The position numbers were made by a program, and so were the translations under genes. This document shows positions 26,885 through 34,123 of a DNA stretch of 34,123 nt, piece after piece. Location: contig JANXPQ010000174.1 of assembly GCA_025357235.1 (NCBI GenBank), forward strand, positions 1 to 34,123, written 5' to 3'. The DNA is from Betaproteobacteria bacterium (GTDB lineage: Bacteria; Pseudomonadota; Gammaproteobacteria; Burkholderiales; JACQAP01). Position 1 is the stretch's first letter; every line of letters begins with the position of its first letter. Under the pieces are notes generated by a model, which saw only the letters and a program-made list of their open reading frames with translations, was not told where the DNA came from and did not search any database.

Positions 26885-27107
26885 AGTGTCCTGTCGCGCT
26901 GATTCGTGGGACGACGCATGTGCCCTGATCGTCGACTCGTTATTTCCGCCATGACAGCCATCCAGCACCGATTGGAAAACCTGCGAAATCGGTGTCAGAC
27001 AAGGCGCGAGACCTCGACAGTGGCGGGCTCCACGGCGAGGGCTCGTAACGCCGTATGGCGCCGATTCTCGTCGGGTTTTCAGTCGCGAATCAGCGCGACA
27101 GGACACT
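26885..27107. mobile_element. MITE-like element with 22-bp perfect terminal inverted repeats
   Basis: The ends 26885-26906 (AGTGTCCTGTCGCGCTGATTCG) and 27086-27107 are exact reverse complements over 22 bases. The element is 223 bp and contains no gene. Inside are three further hairpins: CACCGATT (26966-26973) with AATCGGTG (26987-26994); CCTCG/CGAGG plus GTGG/CCAC within 27012-27040; and CGCC-GTAT-GGCG at 27049-27060. No clear target-site duplication is visible (flanks are TTG on the left and TTA on the right). Size, TIRs and lack of coding sequence fit a non-autonomous miniature transposable element. Copy number elsewhere in the genome is unknown. Confidence 0.75.
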
Positions 27108-27111
27108 TTAA

Positions 27112-27624
27112 ATGCCGTTGATCCGGCCGGAACAGACCGGAGATTTCGATACGGTCGATGCGCTTCTTCTCGCCACTTTCGGGCGCGACGCGGAGGTGCG
27201 GCTGGTGCATCGGTTGCGTGCCTCGGAAAAAATCACTTCTGCCCTGGTCGCCGAGGAAAAGGCACGCATCCTCGGGCACGTGGTGTTTTCAAAAATTGTC
27301 GTGGACGGTGAAAGCGGCGAGGTGGGTGCGCTCGCACTCGCGCCGCTCGCAGTGGAGCCAGCGTTCCAGCGCCTCGGTATCGGCAGCGCACTTGTCAGTG
27401 CCGGTTTGGAGCGCTGCCGGCTGAATCGCCATCCGCGCGTGCTGGTGCTGGGCGATCCGGTTTACTACTCGCGCTTTGGATTCGTGCCGGCCGAGCGTTT
27501 CGGATTGAAATGTCTATTTCCCGCGCGCGACCACGCTTTCCTGGCGATCGAACTGGAGCCCGGCGCATTCGCCAGGGCCTCAGGCACGGTGCGCTACGGC
27601 CATGAGTTCGACGATCTCGAGTAA
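27112..27624 (+). CDS. GNAT family N-acetyltransferase (YhbS-like)
   Basis: 170 residues. The GNAT acetyl-CoA site is visible as LAVEPAFQRLGIGSALVSAGLERC (about 84-107), following the strand GHVVFSKIVV. The VLVLGDPVYYSRFGFVPAERFGL segment marks the YhbS-like subfamily, with ELEPGAF near the end. The acceptor is unknown. The start at 27112 lies five bases after the right repeat of the MITE-like element, and the ribosome site (AGGACA) is inside that repeat. Expression of this gene may therefore depend on the insertion. It is separated from the SDR gene only by the element. Confidence 0.9.
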   Translation: MPLIRPEQTGDFDTVDALLLATFGRDAEVRLVHRLRASEKITSALVAEEKARILGHVVFSKIVVDGESGEVGALALAPLAVEPAFQRLGIGSALVSAGLERCRLNRHPRVLVLGDPVYYSRFGFVPAERFGLKCLFPARDHAFLAIELEPGAFARASGTVRYGHEFDDLE

Positions 27625-27638
27625 AGAGATTCTCTTTA
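27622..27638. other. Small AT-rich palindrome between convergent genes
   Basis: TAAAGAGA (27622-27629) and TCTCTTTA (27631-27638) form an inverted repeat that includes the GNAT stop codon and the last bases of the thioesterase gene. It is too AT-rich and short to call a terminator with confidence. Confidence 0.3.
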
Positions 27639-28070
27639 GATCAGAATTTTCTCCAGCGCGGCGCGCATGTCGGATGGCACCGCAGTGGAGCGGCGCGAGG
27701 TGCGATCCACGTACACATGGACGAAGTGCCCTTGCGCCGAGGCCGTCTCCTCTTCGTTCCTGAACAAGCCGATTTCATAACGCACGCTGCTGTTGCCCAG
27801 CTTTGCGACCCGTAACCCGGCGTGAACCACGTCCGGGAAACTGAGCGGGGCGAAATACTGGCATTGGGTTTCCACCACCAGGCCGATGACCGTGCTCGTC
27901 AAGAAGTCGAGTGCGCGCTGCTCGATCAGATACTGGTTCACAACCGTGTCGAAGTAGCTGTAGTAGACGACGTTGTTGACATGGCCGTATACGTCGTTGT
28001 CCGTCCAGCGCGTTGGTATGGCCTGGAAGTGGCGGTATGTGTCGCGTGTGTGTGGTGTCGATCGGGTCAT
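27636..28070 (-). CDS. Acyl-CoA thioesterase, 4HBT/hotdog fold
   Basis: 144 residues. The 4-hydroxybenzoyl-CoA thioesterase signature TRWTDNDVYGHVNNVVYYSYFD (about 20-41) contains the catalytic aspartate and the GHVNN loop. Further hotdog strands end in HVYVDRTSRRSTAVP. It hydrolyses an acyl-CoA or acyl-ACP; the acyl group is unknown. Its ATG is 15 bases downstream of the EamA transporter stop, so it is probably the last gene of the cluster that includes the transporter and perhaps the enolase-like and kinase genes. Confidence 0.9.
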   Translation of the reverse strand: MTRSTPHTRDTYRHFQAIPTRWTDNDVYGHVNNVVYYSYFDTVVNQYLIEQRALDFLTSTVIGLVVETQCQYFAPLSFPDVVHAGLRVAKLGNSSVRYEIGLFRNEEETASAQGHFVHVYVDRTSRRSTAVPSDMRAALEKILI

Positions 28071-28085
28071 GGACGTTCCTCGTTG

Positions 28086-28997
28086 TCAGTGCGTGCCGGT
28101 CTGGTCGTCGGCATCGCTCAATCGTCGCATGTGTTTCCAGTTCACCGCGAGCATTCCGGCCGCGACGACGACCAGCATGCCGAACAGGGTCATGGGCTCC
28201 GGAAAATCGCCGAAAACCAGAAAGGCCAGCAGCGTCGACCAGATCAGTTGCGAATAGACAAACGGCGCCAGCGTCGAGGGCGACGTGCGCTCCATGGCGC
28301 GGATCAGCAGCAGGTGGCCGAAGCCGCCGAGAAAGCCGATGCAAACCACGAATCCCGCCTGGGTCAGAGTCGGCGTAATCCAATGCAGCGGGACCGCGAA
28401 ACTGGTGATCGCCCCGCCGACGAGGGCGGTGTAGAACAGCGACGTATACGGATGCTCCCGCCCCGAAAGCTTGCGCGTCACGATCTGATACATGCTGAAC
28501 AGGATCGCGGTTGCGAGCGGAAACATGGCGGGAAGCGAGAGCACCCCACCGCCAGGCCGCATGATGATCAAAACGCCGGTGAACCCCAGCGTGACGGCGA
28601 TCCATTGGCGCCGGGTGACCTTGTCGCCCAGCATCGGGCCGGACAGCAGCGCCGTGAGCACCGGCCCGACGAAGGTAATGGCCGCGGCTTCCGCCAGCGG
28701 CAGGTAGCGCAACGCGAAGTAGAAAAAGGTCGTGCTCCCCACCAACAGCACGCCGCGCAGGATCTGCAGCCACGGGTGCGAGGTGTGGAACAGCTTCTTT
28801 CCCATTCGCGGGCCCAGCCAGGCCATCATTACCACGACGTGAACCATGTAGCGGGCCCACATCAGCGCGGATATCGGGTACGACTTGAGCATGTATTTGG
28901 CGAGCGTGTCCATCGCCGAGAACATGAATACCGCGGACATGATCAACCCGATGCCGCGCAAGGTGCGGCGGTGATGCAGGGCTTCTGCGGTAGTCAT
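28086..28997 (-). CDS. EamA/DMT superfamily transporter
   Basis: 303 residues with ten hydrophobic segments, arranged as two EamA repeats. Typical motifs include SAMDTLAKYML in helix 1-2, FYFALRYLPLAEAAAITFVGPVLTALLS at the end of the first repeat, and APFVYSQLIWSTLLAFLVFGDFPEP in the second. The family exports amino acids, purines and other metabolites. The start at 28997 (MTTAEALHHRRTL) is preferred to 29048, though neither has a strong ribosome site. It lies 114 bases downstream of the enolase-like gene and 15 before the thioesterase. Confidence 0.9.
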   Translation of the reverse strand: MTTAEALHHRRTLRGIGLIMSAVFMFSAMDTLAKYMLKSYPISALMWARYMVHVVVMMAWLGPRMGKKLFHTSHPWLQILRGVLLVGSTTFFYFALRYLPLAEAAAITFVGPVLTALLSGPMLGDKVTRRQWIAVTLGFTGVLIIMRPGGGVLSLPAMFPLATAILFSMYQIVTRKLSGREHPYTSLFYTALVGGAITSFAVPLHWITPTLTQAGFVVCIGFLGGFGHLLLIRAMERTSPSTLAPFVYSQLIWSTLLAFLVFGDFPEPMTLFGMLVVVAAGMLAVNWKHMRRLSDADDQTGTH

Positions 28998-29111
28998 CTG
29001 ACCGGCCGTGAATAACGTGTCCGCATGGGATACGGGGCTAAGGCCCATAAATGCCGCAAAGGTGGCGTTGTTGCACTGGTTACGATATTCACGAATTCAC
29101 GGCCCTTCATG

Positions 29112-30407
29112 TTATGCACGGTCCTTCTGTTCCGGCAATACACTGCGGCCGGCGAAGCTCGTCTTGCTGCCGAGCTGCTCTTCGATGCGCAACGCCTCGT
29201 TCCACTTGGCCATGCGTTCCGAACGCGCAAAGGAACCGACCTTGAGTTGTCCGGCATCCCAGCCCACGGCGAGGTGCACGATGGTGACGTCCTCGGTTTC
29301 GCCCGAGCGCGCGGAGACGATGGTGCCCCAGCCGGCGCGCTTGCCCGCGTCCAGGGCCGCCTTGGTTTCGGTCACGGTGCCGGCCTGGTTGGGTTTGATG
29401 AGCACGGCATTGCAGGCGCCGGAAGCCACCGCGTCTTTCACTCTCGCGGCGTTGGTCACCAGAAAATCATCGCCGATGATCTGCACTTTTTTCCCGGCCG
29501 CCGCGGTGAATTTCCTCATGCCTTCGGCGTCGTCTTCGGCCACGGGGTCTTCGATCGAAACGATCGGATAGCGGTCGAGCCATCCCAGCAGCAATTCGCA
29601 CAAGCCATCGCTGTCGAGTTCGCGACTTTCCAGGCCGAGCCGGTAGCGGCCCTCGCGGCCGAATTCGGAAGCCGCGATGTCGAGCGAGATGCCGACATCC
29701 TCGCCGGGACGGTAGCCCGCGCGCTCGATCGCGCGCATCAGCATGGTGAGCGCCTCTTCGTTGGAATCGAATGCCGGCCAGAAGCCGCCTTCGTCGGCCA
29801 CACCTTGGAGCTTGCCCGCTTCTTTCATCAAGTCGCCGGCGGCGCGATAGATTTCTGCGGTCATCGCGGCGGCATCGTTGAAGCTGTGCGCGCCCAGTGC
29901 CATGACCATGAAGTCCTGGATGTCGACGCGCCGTCCAGCGTGCACGCCGCCGCCGAAAATCTGGATTTCCGGCAATGGCATGCGCACGCTCTTGCCCTGC
30001 GCGAGATAGGCGTAGAGCGGCATCCGGTGCGCACCGGCCACGGCATGCAGCACCGCCATCGACGTGGCGATCATGGCATTGCCGCCGAGCCTGGATTTGT
30101 TCGGCGTGCCATCGCACGCGATCAGTTCGTCGTCGATTTCGGCCTGGCGCAAGGCGTTGCATCCGAGCAGCAGGCGGGAGATGTCTTTGTTGACATTCGC
30201 CACCGCTCTCGACACCCCCATGCCGCCGAATGCCTGTCCGCCGTCGCGCAGATCCACGGCTTCATTCGATCCTCGCGAAGCGCCCGCGGGAGCGATTGCC
30301 CGGCCGACCGAACCGCCTGCGACGTGCACTTCGACTTCGACGGTCGGCCGGCCCCGGGAATCCCATACGCGGCGGCCATGAATTTTGGTGATGGTGGTGT
30401 CGGTCAT
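29112..30407 (-). CDS. Enolase superfamily protein, divergent paralogue of phosphopyruvate hydratase
   Basis: 431 residues, aligning end to end with enolase. Retained: metal ligands Asp243, Glu286 and Asp313, general base Lys338 (LIKPNQAG), Lys389 (GQLKVGS), His156 and the DEGGF motif with Glu206. Changed: the mobile loop PSGAST is PAGASR (Ser to Ala41, Thr to Arg45), the QEF glutamate is Asp165, HADNN is HAGRR, and the SHRSGETED histidine is Ala366. Glycolytic enolases conserve these positions very strongly, so I infer a different or altered substrate, still through proton abstraction next to a carboxylate. It lies 16 bases after an APH-like kinase gene, an unusual partner. A normal housekeeping eno is expected elsewhere in the genome but cannot be seen here. 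Confidence 0.85.
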   Translation of the reverse strand: MTDTTITKIHGRRVWDSRGRPTVEVEVHVAGGSVGRAIAPAGASRGSNEAVDLRDGGQAFGGMGVSRAVANVNKDISRLLLGCNALRQAEIDDELIACDGTPNKSRLGGNAMIATSMAVLHAVAGAHRMPLYAYLAQGKSVRMPLPEIQIFGGGVHAGRRVDIQDFMVMALGAHSFNDAAAMTAEIYRAAGDLMKEAGKLQGVADEGGFWPAFDSNEEALTMLMRAIERAGYRPGEDVGISLDIAASEFGREGRYRLGLESRELDSDGLCELLLGWLDRYPIVSIEDPVAEDDAEGMRKFTAAAGKKVQIIGDDFLVTNAARVKDAVASGACNAVLIKPNQAGTVTETKAALDAGKRAGWGTIVSARSGETEDVTIVHLAVGWDAGQLKVGSFARSERMAKWNEALRIEEQLGSKTSFAGRSVLPEQKDRA

Positions 30408-30423
30408 GAATCGTTCGCTTCTG

Positions 30424-31425
30424 TCATTGTCTGGCGAGTTCGCTCTGCCAGGCTGCACGCACGCCGGCAAGGCTGTCCACCGGATGGAGCAGCAGCGCGC
30501 GCGCGACACGGCGCACCGGTTCGCGCTGCGTGTCGATCGTGATGTATTCCACCGGTGACTTGCCGTCCACCCGTCCCAGGAACAGGCCCGGCAGCAAGTG
30601 CGCGGTGCGCTCTTCGATATCTTCGCGGGCTTCCCAGGTGACGTTTGTCAGATAGCTCCCGGCCAGTGCGTCGAAGCTCTCCATGTAGCGCGCCTGCCAT
30701 TGCGGCCGCCACACGCATTTGAGCAGCAGATGATTCAGGCAGAACGCCAGATCGAACGCCGGATCGCCGTACCACGCGCATTCGGCATCGAGGAACACCG
30801 GGCCGCTCGGCCCCGCCAGAATATTTTTCGGGCTGACGTCGCCGTGCACCAGCGCTTTCTTGGTCGCGCCGGTCACGCGCACCAGGCTTTCCAGCCGGCC
30901 GGCACAATCGGGGTGCTTCTTCGCCGTGGCGGACAGGTAAGGCTCGAGGCGGATCGGAAAGAAAATGTGATCCGTGGGAAATTTGTTCGCGATCTCGATG
31001 CGGCCCGCGGTGCTGCCGTGAATGGCGGCGATGCGCCGGCCGACTTCGCGCGCGGTGTCCATCGAAATTTCGCCGTCGCGCAGCTGCGTTTTCCACACGG
31101 GGTAGCGTTCCCCGTCGAGGAACTCCATCGCGAACATGCCGGTTTCGCGGTCTTCGCCGAGCACCTTCGGCACCGCCTGCGGATTGATGGCCGCCGCGGT
31201 GCGCATCCATTCGATTTCGTACTGGTTGCGCTCGACCGAGGCGTGCCAGTCGGCTTGGACCTTCAGTTTGGGCAGTGCGCGCTTGATGCAGATCGGGCCG
31301 CTCCTGAGGTCCACGCGCACGATGTCCGAGGACACACCGCCGGTGAGCGGCGCAATGGCGGGAGATTCGCCGGGCTGAAGCAACCCCATGCGTTCGAGCG
31401 CAATGAGGAAGGGATCGTTGCTCAT
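30424..31425 (-). CDS. Aminoglycoside-phosphotransferase-like small-molecule kinase
   Basis: 333 residues of the APH/choline-kinase fold. Seen: a glycine-rich nucleotide loop LTGGVSSDIVRVDL (28-40) with ATP-binding Lys48 (ICIKRA), the catalytic loop HGDVSPKNIL (His194, Asp196, Asn201) and the metal-binding DAE at 213-215. It has no signal peptide. Such kinases phosphorylate hydroxyls of small molecules such as homoserine, choline or sugars; an antibiotic-resistance role is not implied. The start at 31425 is the first internal ATG; a GTG at 31443 is an alternative. The enolase-like gene begins 16 bases after the stop, so the pair may act in sequence. Confidence 0.88.
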   Translation of the reverse strand: MSNDPFLIALERMGLLQPGESPAIAPLTGGVSSDIVRVDLRSGPICIKRALPKLKVQADWHASVERNQYEIEWMRTAAAINPQAVPKVLGEDRETGMFAMEFLDGERYPVWKTQLRDGEISMDTAREVGRRIAAIHGSTAGRIEIANKFPTDHIFFPIRLEPYLSATAKKHPDCAGRLESLVRVTGATKKALVHGDVSPKNILAGPSGPVFLDAECAWYGDPAFDLAFCLNHLLLKCVWRPQWQARYMESFDALAGSYLTNVTWEAREDIEERTAHLLPGLFLGRVDGKSPVEYITIDTQREPVRRVARALLLHPVDSLAGVRAAWQSELARQ

Positions 31426-31773
31426 TATTATCTTGAAGGACACCGCACCGACCGATGCCGCGATATTGGCGCATCACGCAGTGCGGAAAGCGAGACAAGA
31501 ACTTTATCACAGCTGTGCCGCCCTTCCTTCGCCCCGTCGTGGCTCGCGCGGGCGGGCTGAGGGGCAAACGCGGCGCGCATACTCATGTTTGGCAGCGGCG
31601 GTGGCGATAAGACTGACAAGGCCCCTGTCCGGAACGCAGATTTCCGGCCATACCGGCCGGCACGCGGCTCCGGATGTCGAAGTAATCTCAAATCAGATTG
31701 ACAAGCGGCTGATTCAATTAGTATTGTGTTCGTCTTTCCCAAGCGGTTCATGCAGGTCGTTGGCGGGGAGGCC
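31426..31773. other. Intergenic region between the kinase gene and parA
   Basis: About 350 bases separating the divergent kinase and parA genes. The only recognisable signals are the parA promoter at 31698-31727 and an AATCAG (31691-31696)/CTGATT (31710-31715) inverted repeat around its -35 box. I see no coding sequence or RNA gene in the rest. Confidence 0.6.
31698..31727 (+). promoter_or_regulatory. Sigma70-type promoter of parA
   Basis: A perfect TTGACA at 31698-31703, an 18-base spacer and TATTGT at 31722-31727. The start would be near 31734, giving a 40-base leader. The short inverted repeat AATCAG/CTGATT flanks the -35 box and could be an operator. Confidence 0.6.
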
Positions 31774-32619
31774 ATGGCCAAGATCGCGGTGTTCAATCAG
31801 AAGGGCGGGGTCGGCAAGACCACGACTTCACTCAACCTCACGGCGGCGCTCGCCCGGCGGGGCTACAACCCGTTGTCGATCGACCTCGATCCGCAGGCCC
31901 ATCTCTCTTATATATGCGGCACGACCGTCGGCAATGCCGACGATTCGATGTTCGGCTTTTACGAAAGCACCAAGCCGCTGACGCAGTTGATCCGCCCCGC
32001 GGCGGGCGGCTGGCTGGTCATCCCTGCGCACGTCGAACTGTCGAAAGTCGATACGCAATTCGGCAAAGGCCCGAACATCCTCAACCGGCTCAACGTCGGC
32101 ATCGTCAAGGAAAACCTCAATACCGGCCGGCCGATCGTACTGGATTGCTGCCCGATGCTGGGCGTGCTCTCCTTGAGCGCAATTTTCGCGTCGGACCGCG
32201 TGCTGATCCCGGTCTCCGCCGACTACCTGGCTGTGCAGAGCGTGCACCAGGTCGAGAAAACGCTGAAGGCGCTGGAGCACGTGCTGAGAAAACGCGTGCC
32301 GCGGCGCTATGTGATGACGCGCTTCGATGGCCGCCGCAAGATGTCGCACCAGATTTACGACGAGCTCAAGGCGCGGCTGGGCGACGAGGTCTGCGACACC
32401 AGGATCACGGAGAACGTCAGCGTCGCCGAAAGCCCCGCGTCAAAGAAGGATGTCTTCGCGCATTCGCCCGACAGTCGTGGAGCGAAGGACTATGAGGCGC
32501 TGCTGGAGGAACTGATCCATGTCGGCTTTATCGAGCGGCGCGAACCCGAAGTCACTACCGAGTCCCCCGTTACGGCTTTTCTTCGTCCGGATCCTGCTGC
32601 CTCGATATCAGCGAGATGA
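31774..32619 (+). CDS. ParA/MinD-type ATPase (orphan)
   Basis: 281 residues. The deviant Walker A motif KGGVGKTT is at 10-17, the switch I region IDLDPQAHLS near 36-45, and Walker B PIVLDCCP near 126-133. It has no N-terminal helix-turn-helix, so it is the small chromosomal type. Such ATPases position cargo (DNA, protein clusters, carboxysomes, flagella) on the nucleoid. There is no ParB gene next to it and no parS-like palindrome in the window, so it is not the chromosome partition ParA. The start at 31774 (MAKIAVFNQ) has a GGGGAG site. The last 50 bases overlap the convergent small gene. Confidence 0.9.
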   Translation: MAKIAVFNQKGGVGKTTTSLNLTAALARRGYNPLSIDLDPQAHLSYICGTTVGNADDSMFGFYESTKPLTQLIRPAAGGWLVIPAHVELSKVDTQFGKGPNILNRLNVGIVKENLNTGRPIVLDCCPMLGVLSLSAIFASDRVLIPVSADYLAVQSVHQVEKTLKALEHVLRKRVPRRYVMTRFDGRRKMSHQIYDELKARLGDEVCDTRITENVSVAESPASKKDVFAHSPDSRGAKDYEALLEELIHVGFIERREPEVTTESPVTAFLRPDPAASISAR

Positions 32620-32836
32620 TGCCTTCAAGGTCGCTGCCTTCTTCCCTGGCCGTCGAGGCGATCTGCTTGCACTCCATGATTTCGCAGTGCATGTACATCT
32701 GCGTGATCTTGCGCTCCGCTTCCGCCTGGTCGCGCGCGTGAACGACGAGGTTGTCCACCGGCAAACCGCTGCGCGTGCGGATCTTGAATCCGAACTTGAT
32801 TAGATGTTGCGCGGGACCTGTGGCGGGCGCGGACAC
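32570..32836 (-). CDS. Small conserved-looking protein of unknown function
   Basis: 88 residues, no family recognised. It has a beta-rich first half (IKFGFKIRTRSGLPVDNLVVHA), a charged helix (RDQAEAERKITQMYMHCEIMECKQI) and an acidic tail. It has no signal peptide or membrane segment. It starts 2 bases after the gamma-carbonic anhydrase stop, so the two are almost certainly co-transcribed, which supports it being a real gene. The 50-base overlap with the 3' end of parA on the other strand is unusual but not disqualifying. Confidence 0.65.
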   Translation of the reverse strand: MSAPATGPAQHLIKFGFKIRTRSGLPVDNLVVHARDQAEAERKITQMYMHCEIMECKQIASTAREEGSDLEGIISLISRQQDPDEEKP

Positions 32837-32838
32837 GG

Positions 32839-33363
32839 TCAGCCCGGCTGAACCTTCAGATCCAGCCGGTAGCGCTGGAAGTTTGTCACATAGTGCAGCG
32901 CATTCTCCAGAAGCTTCGCCACTTCCTCGTCGGTGAGTTGCCGCACCACTTTACCCGGCGAGCCCACCACCAGCGAGCGGTCCGGAATTTCCTTGCCTTC
33001 GGTGATCAGCGCATGCGCGCCGATCAGGCAGTGCTTGCCGATCTTGGCGTGGTTGAGGATGGTCGATTTGATGCCGATCAGGCTGCCCTCGCCGATGGTG
33101 CAGCCGTGCAGCGTGACCTGATGGCCGATGCTCACGTTCTTGCCGATGGTGAGCCGCACGCCTTCGTCGGTATGCAGCACGCAGTCGTCCTGCACGTTCG
33201 AGCCTTCGCCGATGGTGATCAGGTCATTGTCCCCGCGCACCACGCAGTTGAACCAGACGCTGGCGTTATGCTCCAGCACCACGGAACCGATGACCGTCGC
33301 GTTGTCCGCAACCCAGTAATCGCCGCGGGTGATGACTTTTCTGTCGCCGAGGGAATAAATCAT
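32839..33363 (-). CDS. Gamma-carbonic anhydrase family protein
   Basis: 174 residues of left-handed beta-helix hexapeptide repeats (for example VIGSVVLEHNASVWFNCVV, then ITIGEGSNVQDDCVLH). Three histidines expected to bind the metal are present: His64, His81 and His86 (CVLHTDEG and IGHQVTLHGC). The family (YrdA/PaaY-like) includes carbonic anhydrases and thioesterases; the precise activity here is uncertain. The start at 33363 lies about 30 bases downstream of a perfect minus-strand TATAAT (33399-33394). It heads a two-gene run with the 88-residue protein. Confidence 0.9.
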   Translation of the reverse strand: MIYSLGDRKVITRGDYWVADNATVIGSVVLEHNASVWFNCVVRGDNDLITIGEGSNVQDDCVLHTDEGVRLTIGKNVSIGHQVTLHGCTIGEGSLIGIKSTILNHAKIGKHCLIGAHALITEGKEIPDRSLVVGSPGKVVRQLTDEEVAKLLENALHYVTNFQRYRLDLKVQPG

Positions 33364-33393
33364 GCTTTCTTCTTGGTCAGGGCCGATCGGAGC

Positions 33394-33399
33394 ATTATA
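33394..33399 (-). promoter_or_regulatory. -10 box of the gamma-carbonic anhydrase gene
   Basis: A perfect TATAAT on the minus strand, giving a leader of about 24 bases. No good -35 box is visible at 16-18 bases, so the promoter may need an activator or be weak. Confidence 0.4.
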
Positions 33400-33466
33400 A
33401 GGGACGCTTAACGCGCGCACCGAGCCGGTGGATAATATCGCCAACCGCATTCAGGAGAACCGCATC

Positions 33467-34123
<657 letters not shown>

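Noticed and set aside
26906-27121. A 71-codon open frame inside the MITE-like element
   Set aside because: It crosses the right terminal repeat and the GNAT start, has an Arg-rich composition and no ribosome binding site.
29025-30542. A 505-codon plus-strand frame opposite the enolase-like gene
   Set aside because: Antisense shadow. The minus-strand product aligns with enolase along its full length.
30424-31425. An antibiotic-resistance aminoglycoside phosphotransferase
   Set aside because: Only the general APH fold is present. The chromosomal context with an enolase-like gene and the lack of mobile elements point to metabolism instead.
31774-32619. A chromosome partition locus or replication origin
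   Set aside because: The ParA gene has no ParB partner, no parS-like palindrome, and no dnaA boxes or gidA/gidB genes nearby.

Overview
The window is a GC-rich, densely packed bacterial chromosome segment with no rRNA, tRNA, phage or CRISPR locus visible. The gene families suggest a betaproteobacterium (Burkholderiales/Nitrosomonadales-like). The clues are neighbouring wrbA, HugZ-like and DUF2069 genes beside yihY, a proS-lytic transglycosylase pair next to rppH, a PHA phasin, gluQ, and a class I fructose-bisphosphate aldolase. This taxonomic call is an inference from gene content and order, not from a marker gene.

Layout. 123-3850: an indolepyruvate:ferredoxin oxidoreductase pair (iorA and an iorB-like fusion). 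3981-5660: a CBS-domain protein behind a clear sigma70 promoter, a small cysteine-rich lipoprotein and a secreted or outer-membrane protein, closed by a perfect bidirectional terminator. 5725-7937 (minus): a compact marR, cytochrome b561, yceI, yceI operon with a palindromic operator over its predicted start site. 8089-11134: a stand-alone MoCF-domain protein, an unknown secreted protein, an ECF sigma factor and its putative membrane anti-sigma factor. 11190-11485: a broken GGDEF domain. 11494-12857 (minus): a phasin and an O-methyltransferase. 12926-15663: a class II glutamine amidotransferase converging on gluQ, then DUF2069 and a HugZ-like protein. 15677-21979: wrbA, divergent yihY and a TlpA-like thioredoxin, a lytic transglycosylase with proS, a spermidine-synthase-like protein and rppH. 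21960-22819 (minus): a secreted barnase-like RNase overlapped by its barstar inhibitor. 23021-27624: an HD phosphohydrolase, two oxidoreductases, an SDR and a GNAT acetyltransferase. 27636-31425 (minus): an APH-like kinase, an enolase paralogue, an EamA transporter and a thioesterase. 31774-34123: an orphan ParA, a small unknown protein, a gamma-carbonic anhydrase and the start of a class I aldolase.

Most genes are housekeeping or common accessory functions. The least ordinary items are three. First, the kinase/enolase-like/transporter/thioesterase cluster, whose enolase keeps the metal ligands and the general-base lysine but has changed several other active-site positions; this is the best candidate for an undescribed small-molecule pathway. 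Second, a 223-bp MITE-like element (26885-27107) with 22-bp perfect terminal inverted repeats and three internal hairpins, which appears to supply the ribosome binding site of the next gene. Third, the barnase-barstar pair. Several operons show ATGA start/stop overlaps, implying translational coupling.
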